From: Apostichopus japonicus
Lineage: Eukaryota; Echinodermata; Holothuroidea; Aspidochirotida; Stichopodidae
Direction of reading: 5' to 3'
NCBI RefSeq assembly: GCF_037975245.1
Contig: NC_092561.1
Location: 5,692,001 to 5,756,000, forward strand
Length of the DNA: 64,000 bases
The notes under the pieces were generated by a model. It had not been told where the DNA came from and made no database searches. It saw only the letters and a list, made by a program, of their open reading frames with translations. The translations under genes and the position numbers were made by a program. Of this stretch, positions 33,747 to 46,082 are shown piece after piece; positions within the stretch are counted from its first letter, which is position 1, and each line of letters starts with the position of its first letter.

Positions 33747-36091
33747 GTTGTCCATATACATAAAACACTATGAAAAACACAGTGTATAGATACTTTATAA
33801 TATTCGTATAGTATAGTGGTATATATTATTATATGCAATTATAAACAAAATAATTGTTAGATTCCGAAACGGGATAATCCAGGATGCGGATAACATAGAT
33901 CCGGGTAATGCATATTTATGGGAGAGTATAATATACGATCAGATAAGACGAAGGCTTAGGAGATGCAGTCACTCATGCAACAGGGAAATGGATATTTTAA
34001 AAAACGGCACAATGTAATGCAAAATGACGTGGCGGTTGTGGACCGTTTTGGTGAGCGGCATGTGTCCGACAAGTAAATAAATTGAGATATTGGTTTAAGT
34101 GAAATGTCCTATCAATCTAATTTCACTGAAAATAATGACGCCAAAAAGAGAGTCTTCTAAATAGCCTATACCTTCTTTTCATCTTCCTTTTTGTCATTTC
34201 ACATAGGCTATATACTAATGTGCACAAATGTCTGGGCGACGAAATGTTGAGATCTGAATATAGAAGCATCAATAATATACATCCTCCTTTCAAATTCATT
34301 CGATTTTCTTATTGTCCTATTTCGACCAATTATAATCTTATTTTTGACAAATGCTCCTAGATGTAAATTGGTACCATCGCCTATAAAACGACAAATGCTG
34401 CTTATATAAGTATACAAGTTAATGTTTATGTAGCAGTACTAGAGTAACTGTTCTGGACTGTCCAACAGCCTAATATACTTAATCAATCTGCGTGACCACA
34501 ATTCAAGGAATAAATTAACACAATTAACAAACGGGATAATTTGTCTCGTATCGCATACATTAATGCTATGCAAAATCCTATGATACGTTTACAAGTGCTA
34601 AGATGAAGCATATAGCAGTTTTCACAGACAGATACGTTAGTAGTATTTTATAAGAGACAGAGTTCAGAGCCTTCAAATTTATGTAGAAAATTTGAACACC
34701 AATTTATTCCCTGAATTACATCACCTTCATAACGACAGAGATTTTGCTCTTTCCTCCACAAGCGGTTATCTCAGTTGATGATTTACCCCATAACAGGTAC
34801 ATATATGAGCGTCCCACACTGAGTGTATTGATTGTACGTGTCTTTGGTACAGTAATTTGCTGTTTCATTGTTGCGTTATAACCATTACTGTTTTCACTGG
34901 AAAAAAATAGAAACAATCATAGACAAACCTTAAGTATTCCAGTCAGAATACACAGACTATCCAGAAAAATAAAGCAGGGGTTGTAGCGTCATGATGGAAT
35001 AAGTCCAGAAATAAGATCGACCGAGTTTCTGTTTGGTGAGTCCGCGATGCCTATTTGACAACTGGTATATAGCAGTAGTAGTTCCGCGACAATGGTTTTT
35101 GTATTGTCCTTGTGCACTGCGGTATAAGTCAATAGAATTATCGACTTTCTTTCAACATTTGTTCAGCGCATTGTCAGTACTTATAATTGTTTGCTGTAAC
35201 TATGGTGACAACACGGAAGAGTGCGCGATGGGGATCACTTCATGGGTCTTTGGTCCCGGGACAAGCAAGTTATCGACGGATTATATTCACAGGATGGTGG
35301 TGTGAAAGGGCAAAGCTAAATTTGTCTCCCCATTTTAAGATTAGGCCTATGAGATAACCGTCCATGACACTATATAGGTTCTATACCTTATGCCTTACGC
35401 TGTAGTAAGCAATGAAAATGACAAGTAAAATGCACCACGCGTACGATACACATTCTACCGGGCCCAGGAATCAGGGCCGGTCGTTAATAGTTATAATATT
35501 AGATAGTCTTTCGTGACCTCTCCCCCCCCCCCAAAAAAAAAGTGATTTTTAATCTACAACTTGGAGATCTTTTTTTGCAGTCTAGAAAATGTTAAAGTAT
35601 ACACAACTAAAACCGCCAGTAAATACACCCCTCTATTAGGAGAGGGGCATGCACAACATTTGGCCGGCGACTGTACTGGTGGGACCCAAGGGATCTCAGG
35701 GGAGTAGATTCTCTCCTATTTTTTGTTTTATACAACGTACGGAAGTTTTACTCAAATAGTCAATCCCTGTATTCAAAGTATAGCTATTCAGCTATACCTT
35801 GTTCTATGCTTAATAGTATATGGTTATACTGATGTAAACCTGCGAATCATAACAGGGTCAGGGAGTGTTATGTGCTAAATATAATAAGTAGCTTGCTGAT
35901 TATTAAATACCATGGCTTTTTATTGTTCTTTGCCAAGTTTGTGCCATCACCGCCGTTTCCTTCCCTGAAAATGTCTATACTGGGGTCGGGGAAGTGGTGG
36001 GGGCGGGGGGGGGGTCACCCACTGCACATTATTGGTAATTCATTTCATCCTCTTTGATGTCGATTTATGAAGAAAAGTAATGATACTAAAT

Positions 36092-36096
36092 TAATA

Positions 36097-36131
<35 letters not shown>
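36092..36131. repeat. (GAT)n microsatellite
   Basis: About 12 perfect gat/atg units. Confidence 0.95.
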
Positions 36132-36133
<2 letters not shown>

Positions 36134-37974
36134 GACTTTCTATAATATATTTGAGGTCAAACATATAGTACAAGATGACCTTTATAACTATATAGAAATC
36201 ACGTTGAATCATCATTGTCAATTAACATTAACATTTCATAACCGTTCAGTAGATTGAAGAGGCAACAAAAGCAACAAAACGAAAACAAATCACGACTAAA
36301 ATCAAACAGTAAAGAGCGAGAATATAAATCCGGCAAAATATCCCGTGAAAAACAAAAAAAACAAAAAAAAAACAGCATCCGTACCGCCTGTGGTTATACT
36401 TAGAAACGATGCCTATATAATCATTTTCCATATCACGCAAATGCAAGAGATAATTATATGCCTATTGTTCATTATCCAGTTTTTCCTTAAAGTGACTATA
36501 TAGTATAGTTATATATCAGTGCGGGAGTATATACACGCGAGATACTTATTGTTAAATCGACTATTAGTATGCCCTCCGGCAAAATTGCCGTACTTAGACG
36601 CATGCATGCTTAGCGATTGGTTATTCATGTATAGAACAAAAGCTGCATAATTAGGAAGAACATAGGCCTATAGATGGCAACGGGTAATGAGTAAAATATA
36701 AAATAAAAATAAAAATATTTTTTGTTATATTTAATAATCATTATGTAAGAAGTCAATCCGTCGCTACAGAGCTTTAAGACACAACGAAGTTGAGAATATA
36801 TAGATTTAAAAAAAGAAAGAGAGAAAAAACATCCAACTTTTTCATCCCTCCTTTATCTCCTAAAATGGTCATACACTCTTCTCCTAGCATTCTATCACAT
36901 TGCACACACACACAAAAACACCCACATACACTGTGGCTTTTTACACAAATAGCTTTGAACTAAGACATTGGCTATATTTGTGTACTCATTCTGTACAACC
37001 GACTGTGACTATAACGAAAGGGATGCCGCGCTATTTTCAGACTTGTTGAAGAACAACATTGCTCTTAAAATAGTTATTCCCTTCGCGGTTTCATGCCGCC
37101 TGCGTTGCACTCCCCTTGTCCCACTATATTTGCTATAATTAACGATATACGCATGACGTCATCCTAACGGTATGTTTACTGTAGTGGAAGTATGACAGAA
37201 GCATATCAGACGCCCTCTAAAAGTTAAGAACCCATGCACGTGTTTCTCCCTTTGTTGTCGGGTTTTGATTTTATCGTCTTAGCACAGCCGTAAGCCTCTC
37301 GTTGATTGGTACGTCCTTCCATCACCCCCTTGGCGGAAGAAAAAAAATGTTTATTTACATATATTATATTTTAGAAATGAACTTGCACTAGATTATTATT
37401 GGGCTCAAGTTCACGAATTTTATCATTATATATGCTTCCGCTTGATCAATGTATTTATAAATGCTTTTATCTCGAGAGAGAAATAGCTGCCGTGAAACGA
37501 TCACAAAGAAATCCGTGATTGCTTTGACTTATCCATCTTTTGTCTGCTCATAGAAAGGTATAATATTAGATCGTAATGTACTCTTCGCAGCCGATTCGAC
37601 GATCGCAAATGATTGCATTAGCTGACCCAATCAGAGACGGGCTTTCAAGGCTGTGCGGATTTTCGTATTTTATTCGACAAACACGGTGGAAGTCATATTA
37701 GTGACCTACCAATAGTGTGATGATATACATTGAAGTACTACACCGACCGCAGATTAGTCCGCAGATAACCGGAAAGCTTCAATTCGGGACGGCGCCGTAC
37801 CGTTACACACCGCATCGACTGAGAATTTCCATTTGATACTAGAATGCATGTTGAAGAGAATGAAGGACGTCGAGTATTATTCACAAAGGATTTCTGTTAA
37901 ATTACCCTGTTTGTGCTTTTCGCCGTTTTTTACCCATTGATTAAGAAGGAAAATATTAATAGGCCTATACGAAG

Positions 37975-38384
37975 ATGGTCAGAGACGGGGTGAAGGAACC
38001 AAAGGAGGGTGCGAAAGGAAATACTGGGCAATGTCGCCCCTTCGCTGTAGGATACACGACTGTCGTTGATGTGGAAGCAGATCCGAACAGTCTTGGCTCG
38101 GATAAATCGGATGGAGTTGGTGGTGTTCAATTTACCCCTATCGATGCACCGACTGCCTCGAATAATTCCGGCCAAAATGCCGGTAAGAAAACTTCCAGTT
38201 CTATTCCTGCTTGGAGTTATGCGAACTCGAATCAAAGTCACATGAAAGAACTTGAAAGGAAATATTCCGAACATGTCAGTAAAAGTCAGAGGCAAACTCA
38301 AGTTAAAATGAGTTTCCAAGGAAAAGTTTACAACTTTCTAGAGAGACCAAGCGGCTGGAAATGCTTCGCGTATCACTTTTTAGT
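37975..38384 (+). CDS. KCNQ1-like: KCNQ1-like voltage-gated potassium channel, first coding exon (N-terminus to start of S1)
   Basis: The ATG at 37975 has a good context (A at -3, G at +4). The exon encodes 136 residues plus two bases and ends at a GT/GTAAGT donor. The last 25 residues ([14 protein letters not shown] and AYHFLV) are the diagnostic KCNQ segment just before and entering S1, closest by memory to KCNQ1. The upstream 110 residues are a polar cytoplasmic N-terminus without a recognised domain. The donor falls within the first residues of S1, as I recall for the first coding exon of vertebrate KCNQ1. The pore, S2-S6 and the C-terminal calmodulin-binding helices must lie beyond the window. 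Family products form tetrameric slow potassium channels in the plasma membrane. Confidence 0.85.
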
Positions 38385-41300
38385 GTAAGTACCTACCAAG
38401 TGCCTGGAAATTTGGGCTTTATACTTTGTTTACAATGAAAACTTGAATGGAGAAGTATATGGGATGATAACAAGGTTATCTTTCTTAGTCAGGCCATTAA
38501 AAAAATAGGTCAAGTAGGTCTTAAACAAATATGTTTATTTTCTCAAATATACAATTTCTATGATACCAAATAATATAACAATATAACACGGTTACGCAAT
38601 TCGCCTACGTGTAAAAAGTGTGCAACTCTGAGAGATGTGCGTTTTGGAGGCGTACTTACGTTTTGGCCTCAAATTCAATTGGCCCGAAGTTATAGAGGGT
38701 CACGCATGAAGGCACGACAACAATATAACAATGCATTGTGGGACGGTTTTGCACACCAATTCGAGAATCGAGGTAGGCAAAGGAAATGGGTCAGTGATGA
38801 GGTGGTGTCGGGAGTTTAGGGATAACCGAGTGTCAAGTTGATGATTTTATTCTTGACCGTCTTTATCCACCAGGGTAACTGTTAATGTTTAAACATACAT
38901 AAGCATAACTAGTCTAGGCCTAACTCAATGTTGCAAGGACTGTGCATGTTAGGTTGAGCTGTATAGGCTTGGACCTACAGTACAGAAGGCCCTGTAACAC
39001 TAACAGTGTAAGTGTACCTTGTCGGGCACAAGTAAGTCGTGGACCTACTGTAGCCCTAACAAGCAAATTAAAGACCTAAACTCATTTGCATATCGGCTTA
39101 AATTAAGCTGTACCCGTCTTCTATTTCATCACGTGACATATCATTTTTGCAATTCCTCTAAAGTAGTAAAAAGTTACTGGTTAAGACTAAAAAAGAGTCG
39201 TAGTCAGTAAATCTAAGTAAATCTAACTAAGTGATGTCTAGCCATAGGCTACTTGCAGTAGCCTAGACTATACAGACCTTACACCTCATCAGAAATATGT
39301 CATCAGGCTAGGAAACCTTACTAGTTTTTGGAAGACAAGGAAGTTGTGGAAGTTTAAAAACTTGTTATTATAGAACTACTAAGTTAATTCACTCACTCTA
39401 GGGTTTTGTTCACTATATGAGAGGCTTCAGCTATTTCTCAAGCTCACCACCCTAGTAGAAGTAGTAGAAGATTGTGAGGAAATTTGATTCAGGTTTACAA
39501 AAACTTGAAAACAAAGTGTTTAATACTTTTGTCAGCTTTTCCAATGGTAGAAAAACTAGAGGTAATTGTCTTAAGTTTCCAGTAGATTAAATGTTAGTGA
39601 GAAATATTCTTTTCTCTTAGAGTTGTGAACAATTTGGAATGATGATATGCTTGAGTTGGTAGCTCTTTCTAAGTTTGGTAATGTCTTCAGAAAGCTTTAG
39701 ACAGTTATTTTAAGAATTGCAATAGGTTTGGAGGTTTCTGTATGTAACCTCTTTTTTTAATAGCCCTCTTGATGGTGATCACTTTATGTCCCTCCAAATA
39801 AATTCTTTTAGAACTTTTAAACCAAACACTAACTTATAATATAAGTGTGCCAAATTAAGGTAAAATAAATACACTAAATGGAGAGGATACCGGTAATCAT
39901 TTGAATGTGTTCCTTTTTTTAAATCTTTGATGTAAAGTAGGCTAGATTAATTACTACAATTTACCAAATTAAGACCAAATTTGCTATTATTTTCAATAGA
40001 GCAATTGGCAAAACAAACGCCTAGAGTGGAATTGCGACCTTCCATACCGGTTTCGAACCTCTGGAAATACAGTCAGCGTCCATGGCCTTTCCTCTCCTCC
40101 ACCAACCCCCTCGCTACCCCACTCCATACTCTCAACTTTTTGCCCTTTGGCTCTTCCCTCCATAGGCTCTTATTTATCTCAACTGAATAACACCCACATA
40201 ACTCTGAATTGGTATATGGTGACCCTGATGTGTCCATTCAGTTCAGCTGTGTGTGTAAAAAGTTCTTTTAGAAACTATTTTCTATGTTTTTAGAAATATG
40301 TTCTGTTGCCCTTTATTGTAGTAGGCCTACTGTCTGAAGTCTTGATATTATTCAGTATATGCAAGAATACTGAATTATACTTCCACAATAAATAAATTCA
40401 GTTCACTTAAACAGTTACAGTTGTGGTAGACTTATCTTAATGTTGCTGCAATAATTTTTTTTCTTTGCCCCGAGAAAATCAGTCAACACCAATTAAAAAC
40501 ATGCAGTAATTACTGTACAAATTTTTACAGAAGTTCATACTTTACAGTACCTGTATGTTGTATACAGTAGGACTTACTACCCAGGAGCATTGGCTAAATT
40601 TGCTAACTAGTCATTTTCTGAGAAGTGACTTAGTTATATATATTTACTGCATGGTTTTAAAATTATTTTATCATGGTAATTCATAAGTGTAATTAAAATG
40701 TGACAAAATGGCTGCTTTGTACACAGTATTGTGGTGCCAATGCTTTAACTGTAGGTAACACCTATGCTGTATTTATACATGTAGTCATGTAATGTCCATG
40801 ATCCTACAAAATTGCTGTAAAATTTTAATGTGTCATAATTTACAAATTGGGAGTCGAGCACCGAAAAAGTCTTTTTAAGAGCAGGGTCAGTTCTAAGATG
40901 AAAGAAAATAAAGACAAATTTGAAGACAAACCAAGGACTTAGATATTTTAGTTATCGTTGTAACCTGCGACAGTTTTTAAGCCTCATGCTCAAAGGCTTC
41001 TGTACTTCTCAAAAAAAAGGTCTTTTTCTTTATTCTTAAATTATCCAAATACAAAAAAAGAAAATTCTATAATTTAAATTTTTTTGCACTATTTTCTTTA
41101 AGTTTTGCAAAAAATGTTATTCTAAAAGCTAAAGAGGAACGAACATTCACCATGAACCTCACCCCAAGGACATATTAACGTTGAAAATCTTGGGACAATC
41201 AAATGAAGAAATGGAGGATTCCATGCATTTCAGCTGAAAGACATTTTCTCCTCAAAATCTTCACATCGAATCGAATCGAATGAAAATGCTTTCTTTATGG

Positions 41301-41902
41301 AGAGAGAAGTCACTTTCAAGTTTATAATGAAGTTTACAGAACAGTTAAGACTGCATGATTTCTGGATTCTTCTCCCTTAAGAAATCGGTCAGGTTTTATT
41401 CATGCAGAGCAAAATAAAAGGATGAATTGGTTCAAGGCTAAGTCACTCAAAGATGTAACATTGATCTAAAAGGCACGTAAAGTAGTAGTTGTGGGTAGCC
41501 ACACGTCATGGCTATAAAAACATTTAGTTATTAAAGCATTTGACGTAGTTTAAAACTGAAGTTTGCAAGGCTGTAACGTATATTCTTACATATAGACTAT
41601 ATACTGTACATAAATTTGTTAAGAGTTCTGCGAGGTAATGTCAAGCTACAGTATATTGGACTGACAGAGAGAGAGAGCTACAAATCATTAATTCTTAATT
41701 TACAGAAAAAATTATGGCCCAAACATTTAATTTATTTTTCACTTGTCAAACCTCTGCGGTCTACATTTGTTATGTTTTATACCGATGGCTTAAAGTAACA
41801 GATAGTTATAAATGCTTTCAGGTATCTTCTATTGCCGAGTATGTCACCACAGTATTGTAAGAAATTTCAAATGCAAAATGGGGGCAGCTTTTCTTGTGCA
41901 TG

Positions 41903-42327
41903 TATGGCAAGCCATGTGGGACAAACACTGCATAATATATCAGCGTATTAATCGTAATTTATACGCGTATTAATTGGAATATATACACGTATATTATAAG
42001 CCAATCATATGGCCCAAAATATATCCGCGTATTAATTTGAATATATACACGTATTAATTCGAATATATATACATGTATTAAATAGAATACATATGGGGAT
42101 TAAATCCAATATATGCACGGATTAATTAGAATATATACATGAAAACACATTTCCGCTCTTGCTGTGTACTAATACCAACGATAAATGTTTTGGCGGGCTT
42201 GCAAGATCGCTTCATAAAGCGAAACTTTACACATACATGTACAACACATATCTGAATTAATACGCATATATATTCAAATTAATACGCGGATATATTATGC
42301 GGTGTTTGTCCCACATGGCTTGCCATA
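41903..42327. mobile_element. MITE with about 40-bp terminal inverted repeats and internal sub-repeats
   Basis: The left end tatggcaagccatgtgggac continues through aaacactgcataatatatc. The right end is its near-perfect reverse complement finishing gtcccacatggcttgccata. Outer TA dinucleotides fit a TA target duplication (Tc1/mariner style). The interior contains about eight degenerate copies of a 20-bp cgtattaatt-gaatatata unit in both orientations. Confidence 0.85.
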
Positions 42328-43859
42328 ATTTGTACGGTGTATGTGTGTATATACATTGACAACACACTAACAGTAAGGTATATTAAAACTCTGTACATCT
42401 GAAATCAGACATGTGCACAGTGCCAATAGAATAACGTATATAAATTGTATTTGACATTTTCATACTGCTATACATATATAGTATTACCTTCAAAATGTCA
42501 CGATGTCTCACACAGAATCTTTAACAGTTTCAATCACTTTCATAATTGACAATGTTGACAGATCACATAAATAATTAATTAATTTGAGAGGAAATAGATT
42601 CTAGGAAAGAGATCTACTTTGTTTGAGTGGATGAATCTTGACGTCCTCTTCTTCTCATGCGAGCTGTAAACAGATTTGTGGAAGTACTGTTGCAGCACAG
42701 ATTTTTCTTCTGCTGTTAGAAAAAGAGAATACGGCTTTAAATTGGGTTCGGCACTTTAAACATGTCTACATTAACGATTTGAATTCCTTTTCCTTCAACC
42801 ATTGGTTATCGCCAGGCTATAAAATAAGCTACACGATACTGCACCCGTTGGCAGTAACAGTGGCAGTAAAATAGAAGAATTTATAGAGCAGATTTGATGA
42901 ATTTTTGCTGGAAGCAATCAAGCTATCATTACTGTACCTACTGCACGATAGAGGTTAGTGTTTCGTTGTCAATAGTCAAAATGGAGAAAAGGAGGGGCTT
43001 GGTGAGTGGAGGGTGGGCAAGGGATGGGAGGGGGGGAGGAGGAGAGTGGAGCATGGGTCATGGAGAGGTAGGATGTGAAAGGAAAATATAAGTTAATAGT
43101 GAATTCAGAATAAGAAATACATGTATCTTTACATCTTAGAAAACTTTGTGACATTCTGATCATCTAGCTTTTCCAGGTGTATGCACACACTTGTATTACT
43201 CGAGTAAGTGCTCATACAGTAAATTTATATACTCATTCTCCTGTACATGCTCTCTGTACTCATATTTGGGACTTTGTACTGGTACCTGTACTAGTACTGG
43301 GTACTCAGGGAAAGCAAATTTATGTATTTATTCTCCTGTACATTTTGTCTGTACTCATATTTGGGACTTTGTAATGATACTAGTACTGGGTACCCAAAGT
43401 GCTTTGGTACTAGCACCTGTAGTCAGGGTTTTGTACTGTACTGTTGAACACCCATCTTTACTAAATAGGACTTGATGGTTTGGAAAATGTTTAAAAATAG
43501 AAAATACTGCATTTCAATGAAGTCATCATGTAACCAGTGCAACGATGTTATGTAGTTAATTAATTTCTAAAAAAAAACCTTTCATATTTTGTGAATAATA
43601 GGAGCATTATAGGAGCATAATAGGAGCACAGCGTTCGCGCCAGTGATCTTGGCGAAGTCTTCAGGGGGCTCCGGGGTTACCCATTAGGTCCCAATTAGAA
43701 AATTTCAGCATTTTAGTGCATTTTAGTGAATATGAAAGCTTACAAATTCCTATGTCACAGCGGTATGTGAACAAGAAAATAAGGGCACAAACAAGTAGTT
43801 GAATTTAATGCAGAGTATATTGTATCTTCCTTGGCTGGATATATGCTACTGAATACCAA

Positions 43860-44135
43860 TGGATATGATATGATACACCTCGTATTACGCTTCCACCCGA
43901 AGGTGCTTCAGCAGACTAAGGAAATCCTTAGTCGGAAATTATTGAGGTTCCAAGTTTTTGTGCGTGGAAGGACACCGGCGAAACTCGCCTTCTCTTTTCG
44001 AATAGTGCCCTGAAGTAACGAGGCAGGGGTGTGTAGTCCTGCTCCCGGGACCGAAATTTAACGTCCCCTCCGAAGGACGTGAGTACCGCTTCCACGTGTA
44101 GCCACTTTCCTACCACGAGAAAGGAGCGGGGTGAA
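43860..44135. repeat. Probable interspersed repeat fragment
   Basis: The motif ttaacgtcccctccgaagga, followed in reverse by a cccgggaccg stretch, resembles a widespread invertebrate repeat motif (reverse reading: tccttcgg-ggacgttaaa then ggtcccg). Base composition is clearly more GC-rich than the flanks. Boundaries and family are uncertain. Confidence 0.4.
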
Positions 44136-45029
44136 AATTGGTGTCAAAATACAAATGGTGAAAGTTGCATCTTATATACTCTTTTACAATGGATTACAAG
44201 AGGATGGGACAGGATGTTACTCTGTCTACATAAACAGTGGTTAAGCTAGTGTGAAGCTAACCACACATCCTGCTGAAGATTACATAATAAAAGGTGCACA
44301 AACAGGTGTAGGGTTTTGGTTGTAGAAAGTTACACTGGAGGTTACAGTGTGGATGATCTCTTGTGATAACAGTAAAATGCTCTCTGTTATACCTACATTA
44401 CTATACAATAAAGAACAGATTTGAGAACATTTAAAGAGAGGTTTTAATGTCTGTGATATTGTTATTATTTATATATTTTTAAAAATATTTTATTATTACT
44501 AATATTTTTTTTGCAATGGGCTTTTTTGAACTTGTCATAAGACAACTTCTGGAGCGCTGACGCAAAAACATTGCCAGTTAATCTGGAAAAATGTAGATTT
44601 TTGAAAGCCTTACCTTTGTGATTTTCTTCTTTCATAATCTCACCTACTTTTTCCAAATTTTCTGTACAGTTTGTATCATGATGGAATGCCAATTGAGTTA
44701 ATCCTTTGTCCCCAATATTTATCAACGTAATTTTTCAAAATGACCGCCAGATTTATAATTAGATATATATAGCCACTTACTAGATTTGGTAGAAAATATG
44801 ATCTGTTAGAATGTAGGTCTAATAAATAACATTTGGATCTCTCTAAGTTTGGATATGATTAAACTAGTAATGTAATCAATTAAACCAAATTTTCCTTTTA
44901 GAACTCTAAAATTAGCCCAAAAGTACTCAAGCTATTTTATGCCAAAGGTCAAAGGTAATTACCATTTTTGTGTCGGGTTAAAGAGAAGAGCTCACATCTC
45001 TAGCAGCACGGCTGCTGTATGCAAGCTGT

Positions 45030-45145
45030 GTGTGTATTTTCTGGGATCGATGGTGGTGTCTAACACTTCTGTTACACCTCATTCGAAACTAGGTCAGATT
45101 ACCGGCATCAGATGTTTCTTTGTGCGCGAGTCTTCATTGCCTTTA
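45030..45145. repeat. Dispersed repeat, copy 2 (about 117 bp)
   Basis: Partner of the copy at 23306-23425 in the same orientation. Here the flanks differ entirely, so homology is confined to the block. Confidence 0.85.
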
Positions 45146-45734
45146 ATGGTTTACTCTGTACTGAAAGTGAATGTTAATTGTTAAGAATTAAGTACTACTG
45201 TACCCCACAGTATATAGGAAGATTCATGCAACTGCTTTGGGTAGGCTGTAGTTGTGTCTATAGCCAAACAGTTTCAGTATATTTTCTCAAGATATTTTCC
45301 AAAGGACATATAAGAGACATAAATGCAACAACAAGTCAAAACTACAGTATGAAATGTTTCCCTAAAGGTTATGAGGGCGGTATGAAGAACTTAGCATGGA
45401 TACATTCAGGATATGTGACCTGATTAATTATTCACTTTGGCTTCGGCTTTGAGTACAACGTTTCCGTACGCTGCTGTGTTGGATGTATCTAACCGTAACA
45501 GTAATAACCGACTTTGCGATCGGCGTTATAGCCCCTCACATGTTTGCAAGATCAGTAAGAGTGACTCCATAGTCTTCCCTTCGGGGAAACCAAAAAGAGA
45601 TAATACAATAAGGTAATACAGATTGCAGTCACAGTTAAGAGAGTATACATTACAAACACTGGACTGCAGAAAATAGTACAAGATTACAGATAGCAGTACT
45701 GAAATGGTGGCACCAGCACTACAGTAAGTACTAG

Positions 45735-46082
45735 CATAGGCGTAGGAGGCGGGGGGCCCCCCCAGCCAAATATTTGTGTGAAAATTTGTGCAATATGCTG
45801 AGAATTTTTTGGACACCTACTTAAAGAAAAATAAGTTGCAATATGTTTTTCAATGGTTAAACGTATATTATTATTATCATTATTATTGTAACGACTTCCG
45901 CAATAATTCTAACCAATATGGAAGGGTAATAACACAGCAAATGATTGTGTTTTATTGGCATGCCATGTAATAACCGATGCATGCCTATATGATGTGCACA
46001 TTAACATGTTGAAGCGCGTGAACAATTTTTGTTATATTTTTCGGCAAGTGTTTTTCGGCAAATCTGGGCTCCTACTCCTATG
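45735..46082. mobile_element. Intact hAT-type MITE with perfect 8-bp target-site duplication
   Basis: It starts CATAGGCGTAGGAGGC and ends GGGCTCCTACTCCTATG, inverted repeats with about two mismatches. Flanking AGTACTAG occurs at 45727-45734 and again at 46083-46090. The 348-bp element has no coding capacity. A diverged relative is at 22345-22688. Confidence 0.92.

Larger units (their letters stand above)
31444..37974. other. Divergent intergenic region between the KY-like and KCNQ1-like genes
   Basis: It must hold the promoters of both genes (minus to the left, plus to the right), but I see no decisive TATA or initiator element. Apart from a hAT-type MITE at 33.4 kb, poly-C/G runs and a (GAT)n tract at 36.1 kb, I recognise nothing. 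Confidence 0.5.
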
